Shown: positions 40,874 through 49,502 of the stretch, one piece after another
Layout: each line of letters begins with the position of its first letter
Position numbering within the stretch: position 1 is the first letter of the stretch
Origin: Caenimonas koreensis DSM 17982
Lineage (GTDB): Bacteria; Pseudomonadota; Gammaproteobacteria; Burkholderiales; Burkholderiaceae_C
Direction: 5' to 3'
Length of the DNA stretch: 64,000 nt
Assembly (NCBI RefSeq): GCF_009646335.1
Contig: NZ_WJBU01000022.1
Location: forward strand, 1-64,000
Notes under the pieces: generated by a model
The model's input: the letters and a program-made list of their open reading frames with translations, nothing else
What the model was told of the DNA's origin: nothing
Database searches by the model: none
Program-made: the position numbers and the translations under genes

Positions 40874-42454
40874 ATGCAGATGGAAAACTTTGCGCCCTTC
40901 ATGTTCGGCGCGCTTGTCTTTGTGATGCTGATCGGATTTCCGGTCGCGTTCTCACTGGCAGCGCTCGGGCTGGCCTCGGGCTTCTTCGCGATTGAAATGG
41001 GCTGGTTTCCTGCCAGCTTCATGGCCAACCTGCCGCTCAACGTGTTCGGCATCCTGTCCAACGACTTGCTGCTGGCCATTCCGTTCTTCACGTTCATGGG
41101 CGCGATTCTCGAGAAGTGCGGCCTGGCTGAAGACATGCTCGACTCGATGGGCCAGCTCTTTGGCACCGTGCGCGGTGGCCTCGGCTACTCGGTGATCATC
41201 GTGGGCTTCATCCTGGGCGCCATCACCGGCACCGTGGCGGGCCAGGTGATCGCCATGGCGCTGATCTCCATGCCCGTGATGATCAAGTACGGCTACAACA
41301 TGCGCTACACGACGGGCGTGCTGGCAGCCTCCGGAACGATCACCCAGCTTGTGCCGCCTTCGCTGGTGCTCGTCGTGATGGCCGACCAGCTTGGCCGCTC
41401 GGTGGGCGACATGTACAAGGGCGCGTGGGGCCCCTCGATTTTGCAAGTGCTGATCTTCGCGATCTACACCTTTGCGCTCGGCATTGTGAAGCCGCATCAC
41501 GTACCGGGCATTCCCAAGACGGCGCGCACCAAATCCGGTTTCCAGCTGTGGATGCAGTGCCTGCGCGGCATCATTCCTTCGGCGGTGCTGATCTTCGCGG
41601 TGCTGGGCTCGATGGGCGGCCTGCCCTGGATGGATTCAGCGATTGCCACGCCGACGGAAGCCGGCGCCATGGGTTGTGTCGGTGCGCTGGTGCTTGCTGC
41701 CATTCACCGCCGCCTCACATGGGACCTGTGCTGGCAGGCAATGGTCGGCACGATGCGCCTGACGGCCATGGTGGTTTTCATCCTGATCGGCTCGCGCGTG
41801 TTCTCGATGGTGTTCCAGGGTGTGGACGGCGCCAAGTGGGTCGAGCACATGCTCACCGGCCTGCCCGGCGGCCAGATCGGCTTCCTGATCGTCGTCAACA
41901 TCTTCATCTTCTTCCTGGCGTTCTTCCTCGACTTCTTCGAGATCGCCTTCATCATCTTGCCGATGCTCGGCCCCGTGGCTGACAAGATGGGCATCGACCT
42001 GGTCTGGTTCGGCGTGCTGCTGTGCGTGAACATGCAGACGTCGTTCATGCACCCGCCCTTCGGCTTTGCGCTGTTCTACCTGCGCGGCATCTCCGACACG
42101 CTGTTCAAGGAAAAGCGCATCGAGAAACCTGTGCTGTCGAACGACATCTACATGGGTGCCATTCCGTGGGTGCTGATGCAGGTGCTGCTGGTCGCCATCG
42201 TGATCTTCGTGCCGCAAACCGTCACCGTGTTCCTCGACAAGGAAGTCGCGGTTGATATCGACAAGGTCAAGATCGAGATGCCGGTTGATGAAAGCGCGCC
42301 GCCGTCAGAGGCAGTGTCTCCTGCAACGCCCGCCAGCGGCGCATCGAGCGGCAACGTTGAGGCTGAACTGCTCAAGCAAGCCGCTGAGGCCGACAAGGCA
42401 GCGGTGGACGAGCAGAAGAAGGTTGACGACCTGTTTGCCCCGAAGAAGCCGTGA
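40874..42454 (+). CDS. TRAP transporter large membrane subunit, DctM family, with C-terminal extension
   Basis: This 526-residue permease is longer than the usual ~430. The membrane core has IVGFILGAITGTVAGQVIAM, VPPSLVLVVMADQL and FFLDFFEIAFIILPMLGP. The last ~70 residues are a hydrophilic tail rich in Ala, Ser, Pro, Lys and Glu. A three-helix extension relative to short DctM forms is typical of the large TakM-like branch. Its likely substrate binders are the TakP-like proteins at 49.5-55.4 kb, which lack permease genes of their own. That link is inference. Confidence 0.88.
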   Translation: MQMENFAPFMFGALVFVMLIGFPVAFSLAALGLASGFFAIEMGWFPASFMANLPLNVFGILSNDLLLAIPFFTFMGAILEKCGLAEDMLDSMGQLFGTVRGGLGYSVIIVGFILGAITGTVAGQVIAMALISMPVMIKYGYNMRYTTGVLAASGTITQLVPPSLVLVVMADQLGRSVGDMYKGAWGPSILQVLIFAIYTFALGIVKPHHVPGIPKTARTKSGFQLWMQCLRGIIPSAVLIFAVLGSMGGLPWMDSAIATPTEAGAMGCVGALVLAAIHRRLTWDLCWQAMVGTMRLTAMVVFILIGSRVFSMVFQGVDGAKWVEHMLTGLPGGQIGFLIVVNIFIFFLAFFLDFFEIAFIILPMLGPVADKMGIDLVWFGVLLCVNMQTSFMHPPFGFALFYLRGISDTLFKEKRIEKPVLSNDIYMGAIPWVLMQVLLVAIVIFVPQTVTVFLDKEVAVDIDKVKIEMPVDESAPPSEAVSPATPASGASSGNVEAELLKQAAEADKAAVDEQKKVDDLFAPKKP

Positions 42455-42473
42455 TGGCGTTGGGCACTGCAAC

Positions 42474-42968
42474 GTGAATGAAACACCGGTTGAAGCGTTA
42501 GGGCCGCCGCCCTTTCGCTTCACTCCCTCCTACGGCCCCTCCATCGAGGGGCCTGCTTTTTCGTGGTCATTCAAGGCGCTGGTGACGGCGCTCGTCTTCG
42601 GCATGGTCATCTGGTTTATCCAGCTCTGGTTGACTGGCAAAGTCAGCGGCGGCCTCGTGTCGATCCTGTCGTGGTTTCTCGCGGCATTGGCGATGATCAT
42701 CTACACGTGGTGGTGCATGGTGCGCAGCGTGACCACGCTCAACACGCAGGAGCTGCGCCAGACGTGGATGTGGCAAAAGAAGATGGAACTGCGCGAGCTT
42801 GCTTACGGCAAGCTCATTCGTGTACCGGGGCTTGAGTGGCTCATTGCACCGCGCCTGTATGTGCGCACGCTCATGGGCAAGTTCGCCGTGTTCCATTGCG
42901 CTGATCCGCGCATGCTCGCGGAGTTTGAGAGACTCGTTGCTGAGTTGAAGGCGTTTCGGGCGATGTGA
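42474..42968 (+). CDS. Small two-helix membrane protein of unknown function
   Basis: A 164-residue protein from a GTG start at 42474, 19 bases after the TRAP dctM stop. Two transmembrane segments are clear at about 31-50 and 58-77 (WSFKALVTALVFGMVIWFIQ and VSILSWFLAALAMIIYTWWC). A cytoplasmic domain rich in Trp, Leu and Arg follows. I do not recognise the family. Being last in the TRAP unit it may be co-transcribed, but a role in transport is not shown. Confidence 0.6.
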   Translation: MNETPVEALGPPPFRFTPSYGPSIEGPAFSWSFKALVTALVFGMVIWFIQLWLTGKVSGGLVSILSWFLAALAMIIYTWWCMVRSVTTLNTQELRQTWMWQKKMELRELAYGKLIRVPGLEWLIAPRLYVRTLMGKFAVFHCADPRMLAEFERLVAELKAFRAM

Positions 42969-42998
42969 ACGGTTTGCCCGCGTCGACTGTTCAGGGCG

Positions 42999-43104
42999 GT
43001 GCCACGGACGCTGGGCGGCCAATTCCCTCCGTGTCATTCCGCCGGCCACGAGGCCGGGCTCCCTTCTTTACCTGCGGGAATTGGCCGCCCAGCGTCCGTG
43101 GCAC
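42999..43104. repeat. 29-base perfect inverted repeat (long hairpin)
   Basis: Arms 42999-43027 and 43076-43104 are exact reverse complements, enclosing a 48-base loop with its own CCGGCC/GGCCGG hairpin and a TGTCATTCC motif. It starts 31 bases past the small membrane protein gene. The outside flank CTGGATG resembles the multi-hairpin repeat at 17.4 kb. It could be a MITE-like unit or a strong transcription barrier, though there is no T run. The rest of the gap up to 43312 holds no other feature I can support. Confidence 0.85.
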
Positions 43105-43312
43105 TGGATGGCAAAGCTGGGAATTCGGCGAAGACAATGGCCGCGAACGGGACTTCCAAAAGTGACTCTCACGCACTGATTTAGCGCCTCGCCACTGGGC
43201 TCGAACCTGGGGCCTGCAGATTGACAGGCCCGATCAAGACTCCGCCATGCGCGCGGATACACTCAACGTCACATTCGGACACAGGCGGCCCATGGCTCTG
43301 AGCGGAGGCGAT

Positions 43313-44206
43313 ATGCAAGAAGGCGAAGCAATCGTGGCGACCGGGACCGCGCAGGACTTTTTTGAGTTGGCGCCTCCTGGGAAACTGATGCTCTTTCCAG
43401 TGGACTTGGACACGAACTATGTCGGTGACGGGTTCCGAACTGTCACGATGACCTTTCCTGCCATACAGCTGCACTGTTCTTCAGAGTCGTGCAACGGGCG
43501 CAGATTCTTCGATCCCACCAGCGCGCCAAAGTTTGGTTTGCCCGGACCAGTCCATCTGCATGCGAAGTTCGTCTGCAGAAACTGCGGCGAGTCTTCAAAG
43601 ATGTATTCGATCAGACTGTATGCAATCTCGGGCGACAAATCTGATTCAGAACTCACATTCCTGAAGCTTGGCGAATTCCCGGCCTTTGGACCGTTAACTC
43701 CCGCGCGTCTGCTGTCCCTTTTCGGACCCGATCGCGAGTATTTCCTAAAGGGCCGTCGCGCCGAAGCGCAAAACATGGGTATCGCAGCCTTCGCCTACTA
43801 CCGCCGCGTTATTGAGAACCAAAAAGATCGAATCTTTGACGCTGTTATTAAGGTGGCCGAGAAGGTTGGAAGCCCAGCAGAAATGATCTCGGATTTGAAA
43901 CTCGCGAAATCCGAAGTCCAGTTTACAAAGGGAGTTGAAAAGATCCGGCATGGAATTCCACCGGGTCTTTTGGTGAACGGCCACAATCCGCTCACACTGG
44001 TTCACGGGGCACTTAGTGAGGGCATTCACGCGCTGTCAGACGAGGAATGCCTTGAGCTTGCTACAAGTATTCGCTTGGTGATGGCCGATCTCGCTGAGCG
44101 CATGGCACAAGCAGTAAAGGACGAAGCCGAGTTGACCGCAGCCTTGTCACGCCTGTTCAAGCCCACAAAAGGGACCACAACCCACGACACGGAAAGAAAG
44201 AGCTAA
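43313..44206 (+). CDS. Unidentified protein with a zinc-ribbon-like Cys pattern
   Basis: A 297-residue protein. I chose the ATG at 43313 because GGAGG lies five bases before it, while the frame stays open to 43247. Two Cys pairs (LHCSSESCNG and FVCRNCGES, about 50 residues apart) could bind a metal. A helical segment AFAYYRRVIENQKDRIFDAV resembles the DUF4145 type found in defence- and nuclease-associated proteins, but I am not sure. The gene is AT-richer than its surroundings, as is the next one, which suggests a small transferred block. Confidence 0.6.
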   Translation: MQEGEAIVATGTAQDFFELAPPGKLMLFPVDLDTNYVGDGFRTVTMTFPAIQLHCSSESCNGRRFFDPTSAPKFGLPGPVHLHAKFVCRNCGESSKMYSIRLYAISGDKSDSELTFLKLGEFPAFGPLTPARLLSLFGPDREYFLKGRRAEAQNMGIAAFAYYRRVIENQKDRIFDAVIKVAEKVGSPAEMISDLKLAKSEVQFTKGVEKIRHGIPPGLLVNGHNPLTLVHGALSEGIHALSDEECLELATSIRLVMADLAERMAQAVKDEAELTAALSRLFKPTKGTTTHDTERKS

Positions 44207-44240
44207 ATGAGTAATAGAAGCGCTCGCTAGGAGGCACACA

Positions 44241-44792
44241 ATGATCGACTTGGAACTTGTATGGAAGGTCGCCGGGCCTATCGTCGGGATTTTTGTCGGA
44301 GCGTATGTAAAGGAGTGGTTTGAGCGACGTCCTAAGTTGGTTGGATTTCTGCAGCACGCTACTGCTGTACCGCTGCCCAACACGAACCCTCCAATCGCGA
44401 TCAATACTCACAGCGTAGTACTACGAAACAACGGGCGTGCGCCAGCAAAGAACGTTCGGCTCGGTCACAGTGTTTTGCCAGCGTACAGCATCGCACCGAA
44501 CATTGATCACTCTGTAGTAGACATACAAGGCGGGGGGCGCGAGATTCGTATACCACTGCTCGTCCACAGTCGGCAGGTTGTTATTTCCTACGTTTACCAG
44601 TCGCCGCTCTTGTGGAATCAGATAAATACTCATCTCGAATCCGATGAGGGGCCAGTCCAAGTGATCCACACGCTTCCTATGGTCCCTCCGACTCGTGTGC
44701 AAATCCGAATTCTTACGGCGTTCGTTGCAGTTGGAGCTGCGACCGTCGCTTACATTGCAATTACAGTCGGGCGAGTTTTTCTGAACTTGTAG
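44241..44792 (+). CDS. Unidentified membrane-anchored protein
   Basis: A 183-residue protein with a hydrophobic N-terminal segment (VWKVAGPIVGIFVGAYV) and a C-terminal membrane helix (IRILTAFVAVGAATVAYIAI). Between them is a beta-rich domain (VVLRNNGRAPAKNVRLGHSV) that resembles immunoglobulin-like modules. A good AGGAGG box precedes the ATG. It follows the zinc-ribbon-like gene after 34 bases, shares its lower GC, and is probably in the same unit. I do not recognise the family. Confidence 0.55.
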   Translation: MIDLELVWKVAGPIVGIFVGAYVKEWFERRPKLVGFLQHATAVPLPNTNPPIAINTHSVVLRNNGRAPAKNVRLGHSVLPAYSIAPNIDHSVVDIQGGGREIRIPLLVHSRQVVISYVYQSPLLWNQINTHLESDEGPVQVIHTLPMVPPTRVQIRILTAFVAVGAATVAYIAITVGRVFLNL

Positions 44793-44950
44793 CAGGCTCT
44801 CTGAAGGAATAGCACTGCGAATTCCTTTGTGTGTTTTTACCTTCGTATAGCTGGTGAAAACCACGCCTCTTTTTGAAGCGTGAAGCTCCAAAGCGCTCGC
44901 TACGATGGGCCACAGCCCAGCACCTGACCACTATCCGCCAAGGAGCCCGC

Positions 44951-45691
44951 TTGATCGAACGTCGCCGCTTTGTTGCATCCGCCGGATGCCTTGCAGCCGC
45001 CACTGTGTGCGGCTGTGCCAGCCAGGGCACCACGCCCGCAGCCACTGTCGCAGGTGCATCGCCTGCGTGCCAGACTTTCAACAAGAGCCGGCAGGCGGCC
45101 ATCACGCCCGAAGAGGCGCTCGCCATGCTCAAGCAGGGCAACCAGCGCTTCACAAGCGGCACGCCGGTCAACTGCGACTTGATGGCACAGGTCAGGGCCA
45201 CTTCCGAAGGTCAGGCACCGTTTGCTGCAGTGATCGGCTGCATCGACAGTCGCGTTGCGCCCGAACTCGTGTTCGACCAGCGCATCGGCGACATGTTCGT
45301 CGCGCGCGTCGCTGGCAACTTCGTCAACACGGACATCATCGGCAGCCTCGAATTCGCGACGGCGCTCGCGGGCGCGAAACTGATCGTCGTGCTGGGTCAC
45401 TCGGAGTGCGGCGCGATCAAGGGCGCGGTGGACAACGCGCAGTTCGGCAATCTCACGGCGATGCTCGCCAACATCCGCCCTTCAGTGCTCAAGGTGCGCG
45501 ACATCCCCGGCTCGCAGGACTCGAAGAACAAAAGGCTGGTGCAGGCCGTTGCTGAACAGAACGCCGTCGATGCTGTGGCTGCATTGCTGGCCCGCAGCGA
45601 CGTGCTGCGCACACTGGTGGCGCAGGGCAAGCTCAAAGTGGTGTCGGCCATGCACGACGTGGGCACGGGCAAGGTCAGCTGGGCAGCTTGA
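44951..45691 (+). CDS. Beta-class carbonic anhydrase with Tat signal, exported
   Basis: A 246-residue zinc enzyme that interconverts CO2 and bicarbonate. Zinc ligands and the active dyad are in IGCIDSRVAPE and VLGHSECGAIKG. I chose a TTG start at 44951 because AAGGAG lies upstream at the right distance and the product then begins with a twin-arginine signal (ERRRFVASAG) ending near a Cys (VCGCAS), perhaps a lipoprotein site. Most beta carbonic anhydrases are cytoplasmic, so a Tat-exported form acting in the periplasm is notable. The di-heme peroxidase gene follows after 30 bases. Confidence 0.85.
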   Translation: MIERRRFVASAGCLAAATVCGCASQGTTPAATVAGASPACQTFNKSRQAAITPEEALAMLKQGNQRFTSGTPVNCDLMAQVRATSEGQAPFAAVIGCIDSRVAPELVFDQRIGDMFVARVAGNFVNTDIIGSLEFATALAGAKLIVVLGHSECGAIKGAVDNAQFGNLTAMLANIRPSVLKVRDIPGSQDSKNKRLVQAVAEQNAVDAVAALLARSDVLRTLVAQGKLKVVSAMHDVGTGKVSWAA

Positions 45692-45721
45692 TGCACACCG
45701 TGCGCGGGTAGACTTCCGCGC

Positions 45722-46945
45722 ATGAAATTCAAAGGCGACGGGCGGCGAATCTCTTTCGCAGCAATGCTGGTGGCGCTGGCGTGCAGCCTCTGCGCCTGCG
45801 GGGGTGGCAGCGGTGTTCAATTACCACCGCCCATCTCGCAGCCACCGCCACCGCCCGACCCCAACCTGAGCCCCGCAGCGCGGCTGGGCGAAAAGATCTT
45901 CCGCGACACCGGCCTGTCCGCCTCCGGCAAGCAAGCCTGCATCTCGTGCCACGAGCCGGCCAATGGCCACGCTGCACCTTTCAACACACCCGTGGCGTTC
46001 GGCGGGCCGCAGATGGACCAGGCGGGCACACGCAGCTCGCCATCGCTGCGCTACCTGCGCTTCAACACCAAGTTCACCGTCGATCCGTCCGGCAAACCAT
46101 CGGGCGGCTTTTTCTGGGACGGCCGCTCCGACAGCCTGGCTGCGCAGGCGCGTGACCCGTTCCTGAATGCTGTTGAACTCGCTAACCCCGATGTGCAGTC
46201 CGTCATCGACAAGCTGATGCGCGCGCCGTATGCCGACGAGTTCCGCTCCGTGTTCGGCGCGGGCATTTTTGCCGATGCGGACGCAGCGTTCGATCGCCTC
46301 GCGTTTGCGCTGGAGCGCTACCAGGTCGAAGACGTGGACTTCGCGCCGTTCACCAGCAAGTTCGATGCGTTCATGGGCTTTGCCGTCAACTTCACGCCGC
46401 AAGAAATGAATGGCTATGTGCTGTTCGACCGTGCAGACAAAGGCAACTGTGCCTCGTGCCACACGAGCACGCGGCCTGAGAATGCGCCGCTCGCCCTCTT
46501 CACCAATTTTGGCTACGCCAGCCTCGGCGCGCCGCGCAATGCGCAAATCCCTGCAAATGCCGACGCATCGTTTCGCGACAGTGGCCTGTGCAACGCGCGC
46601 GCCGGGTTTGCGACACACACTGAGTGGTGCGGCAGCTTCCGCGTGCCGTCGCTGCGCAATGTGGCGGTGCGCCAGCGCTTCTTTCACAACGGCAGCTTCT
46701 CGGTGCTTGAAGACGCGATCCGCTTCCACGTGCGCCGCGATACCGATCCGCAGCTTTGGTACCCGGTGGACGCCATGGGCAACCTGCAACCCTACGACGA
46801 CCTGCTTGCCAGCGAGCGCGCCAACGTCACGCGGCAAGCGCCGTTCGATCGCAAGGCTGGCGATGCGCCTGCCCTCACGGAGCAGGAGATCAGCGACATC
46901 GCAGCCTTCTTGCGCACGCTCACCGACGGAGCATCGCGCTCATGA
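45722..46945 (+). CDS. Di-heme cytochrome c peroxidase family lipoprotein
   Basis: A 407-residue exported protein with a lipoprotein-type signal (LVALACSLCACGGG) and a proline-rich linker (about 36-47). Two c-type heme sites, CISCH (about 78) and CASCH (about 240), place it in the CcpA/MauG family. Conserved motifs include FFWDGR and LRNVAVRQRFFHNGSF. Bacterial members reduce hydrogen peroxide with electrons from cytochromes or carry out protein oxidations. The next gene starts within its stop codon. Confidence 0.88.
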   Translation: MKFKGDGRRISFAAMLVALACSLCACGGGSGVQLPPPISQPPPPPDPNLSPAARLGEKIFRDTGLSASGKQACISCHEPANGHAAPFNTPVAFGGPQMDQAGTRSSPSLRYLRFNTKFTVDPSGKPSGGFFWDGRSDSLAAQARDPFLNAVELANPDVQSVIDKLMRAPYADEFRSVFGAGIFADADAAFDRLAFALERYQVEDVDFAPFTSKFDAFMGFAVNFTPQEMNGYVLFDRADKGNCASCHTSTRPENAPLALFTNFGYASLGAPRNAQIPANADASFRDSGLCNARAGFATHTEWCGSFRVPSLRNVAVRQRFFHNGSFSVLEDAIRFHVRRDTDPQLWYPVDAMGNLQPYDDLLASERANVTRQAPFDRKAGDAPALTEQEISDIAAFLRTLTDGASRS

Positions 46946-47415
46946 GCGCAGCGCGCCTTCTGCTGCCTGTGGTGCGTGTGCTGCGCGTGCTGCATGTGGT
47001 GGCCTTACTGGCCGTACTGGCGCTGCCGGCGATGGCCGAGCCGCAGGACGAACTGCTCGGCTGCTGGCGGGCAACGCGGATCACGCAGGTGTTCGCTGAT
47101 GGATCAAAGAGCGTGAGTGCGGGCAGCCAGTGCACCCTGCAGTTCAAGCGCGACGAGTTCGTGTCAACTTGCGCTTTTTCGCAAAGGCCGACTGTTACCA
47201 CCTACCGCTACAACATCACGCGCGATGGCGTTTATTCTGCAACCATGCTCACCAGCACAGCGAGCACGCAGTTGATAGGAACCACCCGCGACTACGAATT
47301 CAAGATCAGCGGCGACACGCTCGCAATCACCTCAAGGCCCAAGGTCACCACGCCTGCGCCCGCCAACGCCACCGTGCACGTGGATTCGGAATCGAGCAAG
47401 GTTGCGTGCGACTGA
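46942..47415 (+). CDS. Secreted small protein of unknown function
   Basis: A 157-residue protein with a signal peptide (VVALLAVLALPAMA) followed by a beta-rich, lipocalin-like sequence that starts ELLGCWRATRITQVFADGSK. Three cysteines in the mature part suggest a disulfide. It overlaps the peroxidase gene by four bases and is probably co-expressed with it. I do not recognise a specific family. Confidence 0.6.
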   Translation: MSAARLLLPVVRVLRVLHVVALLAVLALPAMAEPQDELLGCWRATRITQVFADGSKSVSAGSQCTLQFKRDEFVSTCAFSQRPTVTTYRYNITRDGVYSATMLTSTASTQLIGTTRDYEFKISGDTLAITSRPKVTTPAPANATVHVDSESSKVACD

Positions 47416-47451
47416 CTGGCGCTCACTGCCAGGTGCGGGCAACGACAAGCG

Positions 47452-49386
47452 TCACTGCGCCACGAACCGGTATTCGTGCTGCGCATCGCGCAAAACCAGC
47501 GTGGGCTTTGCTGCCTTGGCGTCGCGCAGGAAGTCGATGCCCGGCCCCGGATCGATCGTGAAGTAGCTCTGCGTGCCATCCACGTTGTTGCGCAGCGCGA
47601 CCTCGCTCTTCCAGCGGTCGAAAACAAACACTACTTTGCCTGCGCGCTTGCTCACCCTGATCGAGCCAATCGTGGCGTTTCGGTAGCGTGAGGCGAGCAA
47701 AGCTGCTGCCGCGGGCGGCACGGGCAGCGTCAGCAACTCGCGCTGCTTCGCCAACTCGGCCCGCCGGTTGGCTGCGGCCACCTTAAGGCGCTCATCCGCC
47801 TCTGGCCTGGCGTCGAAAAGCAGTTCCATGAGCTTGCGCTGGAAAGGGCCGCGCAGCTGCTGCCCTGCGTCTGAATTGGTCAGTATCGTCACGCCAACGC
47901 CGTAGTCGGGCAGCCAGATCATGTTGGAGTGAAAGCCCAGCAGGTCGCCGCCATGCGTGACCACCGTGATGCCCAGCTGCCTGTCGACAAACAAGCCCAT
48001 GCCATAGGTGACGTCTTCGCTCACGCCCACCTGCGGCTGGTAGCGCTCGCGCCAGTTGGCTTCGCTGATCAGCGGCTGGCCCTCGGGCGTGTTGCCCTTG
48101 CCCAGTTCCATCAACACCCAGCGGCTCAAGTCGCGCGGCGTGGTCCAGACTGCACCTGAAGGGCGGGCCGGGATGATGGTGTAGTTCAAGTCCATGCGGG
48201 CCAGCTGGGTCGTGCCATCGAGCCGGTCACCGTGCGGGCTCGCGTGATTGCCTGCGAGCGCTTGCGCAAAATCGAATGTGGTTTTGCTCATGCCCAGCGG
48301 CTTGAACAGCATCTCGCGCATCGCTTCGTCGTAGGCAGCGCCGAGCTCCTTGCCGGGGCGCAGTGCGTCCGCCGCGATGTAGCCACCCGCAGCGGCCATC
48401 AGGTTGCTGTACTGGAAGACCTCGCCGAAGCGGCTGGTCGGCTGCATCACGGCAAGCTGGTCGAACACGGATCGCGCCGGCGCTTTGCCACTCGCGAAGA
48501 TCCATTCCATGTCCTGGCGCGGCATGCCGGTGCAGGCGCAGAACAGGTGGCGTATCTGCACGCTGCGGCCGGCCTGCGCATCGCCCAGGCGGAACCGCGG
48601 GTAGGCCTGCGCGGCGGGTTGGTCCCAGCGCAGCTTGCCTGCATCAACGGCGCGCGCTGCCAGCGCCGATGTCATCGCCTTGGTGTTCGACGCCGCCATG
48701 AAGAGCGTGTCGGCATCGATGCGTTCGGGCTTGCCCAGTTCACGCACGCCCAGCCCGCCTGCCCACACCACCTTGCCACCGCTCACAAACCCCAGGCCCA
48801 CGCCGGGGATGTCGAGCTGCTTCATGCCTTCGGCCACGAATGCCTTCAGCTGCTCGACCATCTCGGGGTCAAGCGCGTGGGGCGCCTTGCCGGCCAGGTT
48901 TTCACGGTCGTAACCGCGTGGCCGCAGGCTTGCGAAGAAGGTGCCGATGGGCGCGCCGCGCTTTTCAAGCGTTGCATCGGCGGCATCGAGCAGCAGCACG
49001 ACCCACGCTTTGCCGTCGCCGGTGCTCGCACGCATGGCGATGGCCTGCACAGTGCGTTTTTCGTTGGGCGCGGTGTGGTAGCTGAAGGCGATCTGGTCAA
49101 CCCAGCCGCTTCGGCTTGGGCGCTCGGAAGCCAGACGCAGTTCACGATTGAATGCAGGCTGCGCTGTCTTCCAGGCCTGCGCGGCTGCGTCTTTGGCGTC
49201 GCTGGCACCAGCGATGTCAACCAGGGTGACCGTCGAGTCGCCTTCCGGTGCCGTGAGCACCACCTGCTGGCCTGCACCACTTTTTGTGAAGCCCTGCGGC
49301 GGCGTGAATGTATGGCCACCGGCCGTGGTGTCTGCGAATACACACAGCGGCAAAAGTAAAAGCGTAGCGAGCAGCAAGCGGCGCAT
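47452..49386 (-). CDS. Serine beta-lactamase-fold hydrolase, exported
   Basis: This 644-residue protein has a signal peptide (MRRLLLATLLLLPLCVFA), then about 145 residues of unknown type, then a class C beta-lactamase/penicillin-binding fold. The active Ser-x-x-Lys is SNTK in FMAASNTKAMTSALAARA, and the second motif is YSN in VFQYSNLMAAAGGYIAA. A ~100-residue beta-rich tail follows. Such proteins are usually esterases or peptidases and not antibiotic-resistance enzymes. The ATG at 49386 gives a normal signal peptide. Confidence 0.85.
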   Translation of the reverse strand: MRRLLLATLLLLPLCVFADTTAGGHTFTPPQGFTKSGAGQQVVLTAPEGDSTVTLVDIAGASDAKDAAAQAWKTAQPAFNRELRLASERPSRSGWVDQIAFSYHTAPNEKRTVQAIAMRASTGDGKAWVVLLLDAADATLEKRGAPIGTFFASLRPRGYDRENLAGKAPHALDPEMVEQLKAFVAEGMKQLDIPGVGLGFVSGGKVVWAGGLGVRELGKPERIDADTLFMAASNTKAMTSALAARAVDAGKLRWDQPAAQAYPRFRLGDAQAGRSVQIRHLFCACTGMPRQDMEWIFASGKAPARSVFDQLAVMQPTSRFGEVFQYSNLMAAAGGYIAADALRPGKELGAAYDEAMREMLFKPLGMSKTTFDFAQALAGNHASPHGDRLDGTTQLARMDLNYTIIPARPSGAVWTTPRDLSRWVLMELGKGNTPEGQPLISEANWRERYQPQVGVSEDVTYGMGLFVDRQLGITVVTHGGDLLGFHSNMIWLPDYGVGVTILTNSDAGQQLRGPFQRKLMELLFDARPEADERLKVAAANRRAELAKQRELLTLPVPPAAAALLASRYRNATIGSIRVSKRAGKVVFVFDRWKSEVALRNNVDGTQSYFTIDPGPGIDFLRDAKAAKPTLVLRDAQHEYRFVAQ

Positions 49387-49502
49387 CGTGGCTCCAGAAT
49401 TTGACGCACATATTTGACGCACATCCTAGAGCATGCGTGCCGGCCGCTAGAGGACTGCACGCATGCGGCAGCGCACTTGAGCGCTGCCGCTGTGGCACCC
49501 GC

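Noticed and set aside
43184-43256. tRNA-like stretch on the minus strand with GGTTCGAGCCC and an anticodon-like hairpin
   Set aside because: The T-stem and acceptor stem do not pair properly, so no functional tRNA can be drawn. At most a remnant.
47452-49386. Antibiotic-resistance beta-lactamase
   Set aside because: The protein is much larger than class C beta-lactamases and has extra N- and C-terminal regions, as in esterase/peptidase members of the fold.
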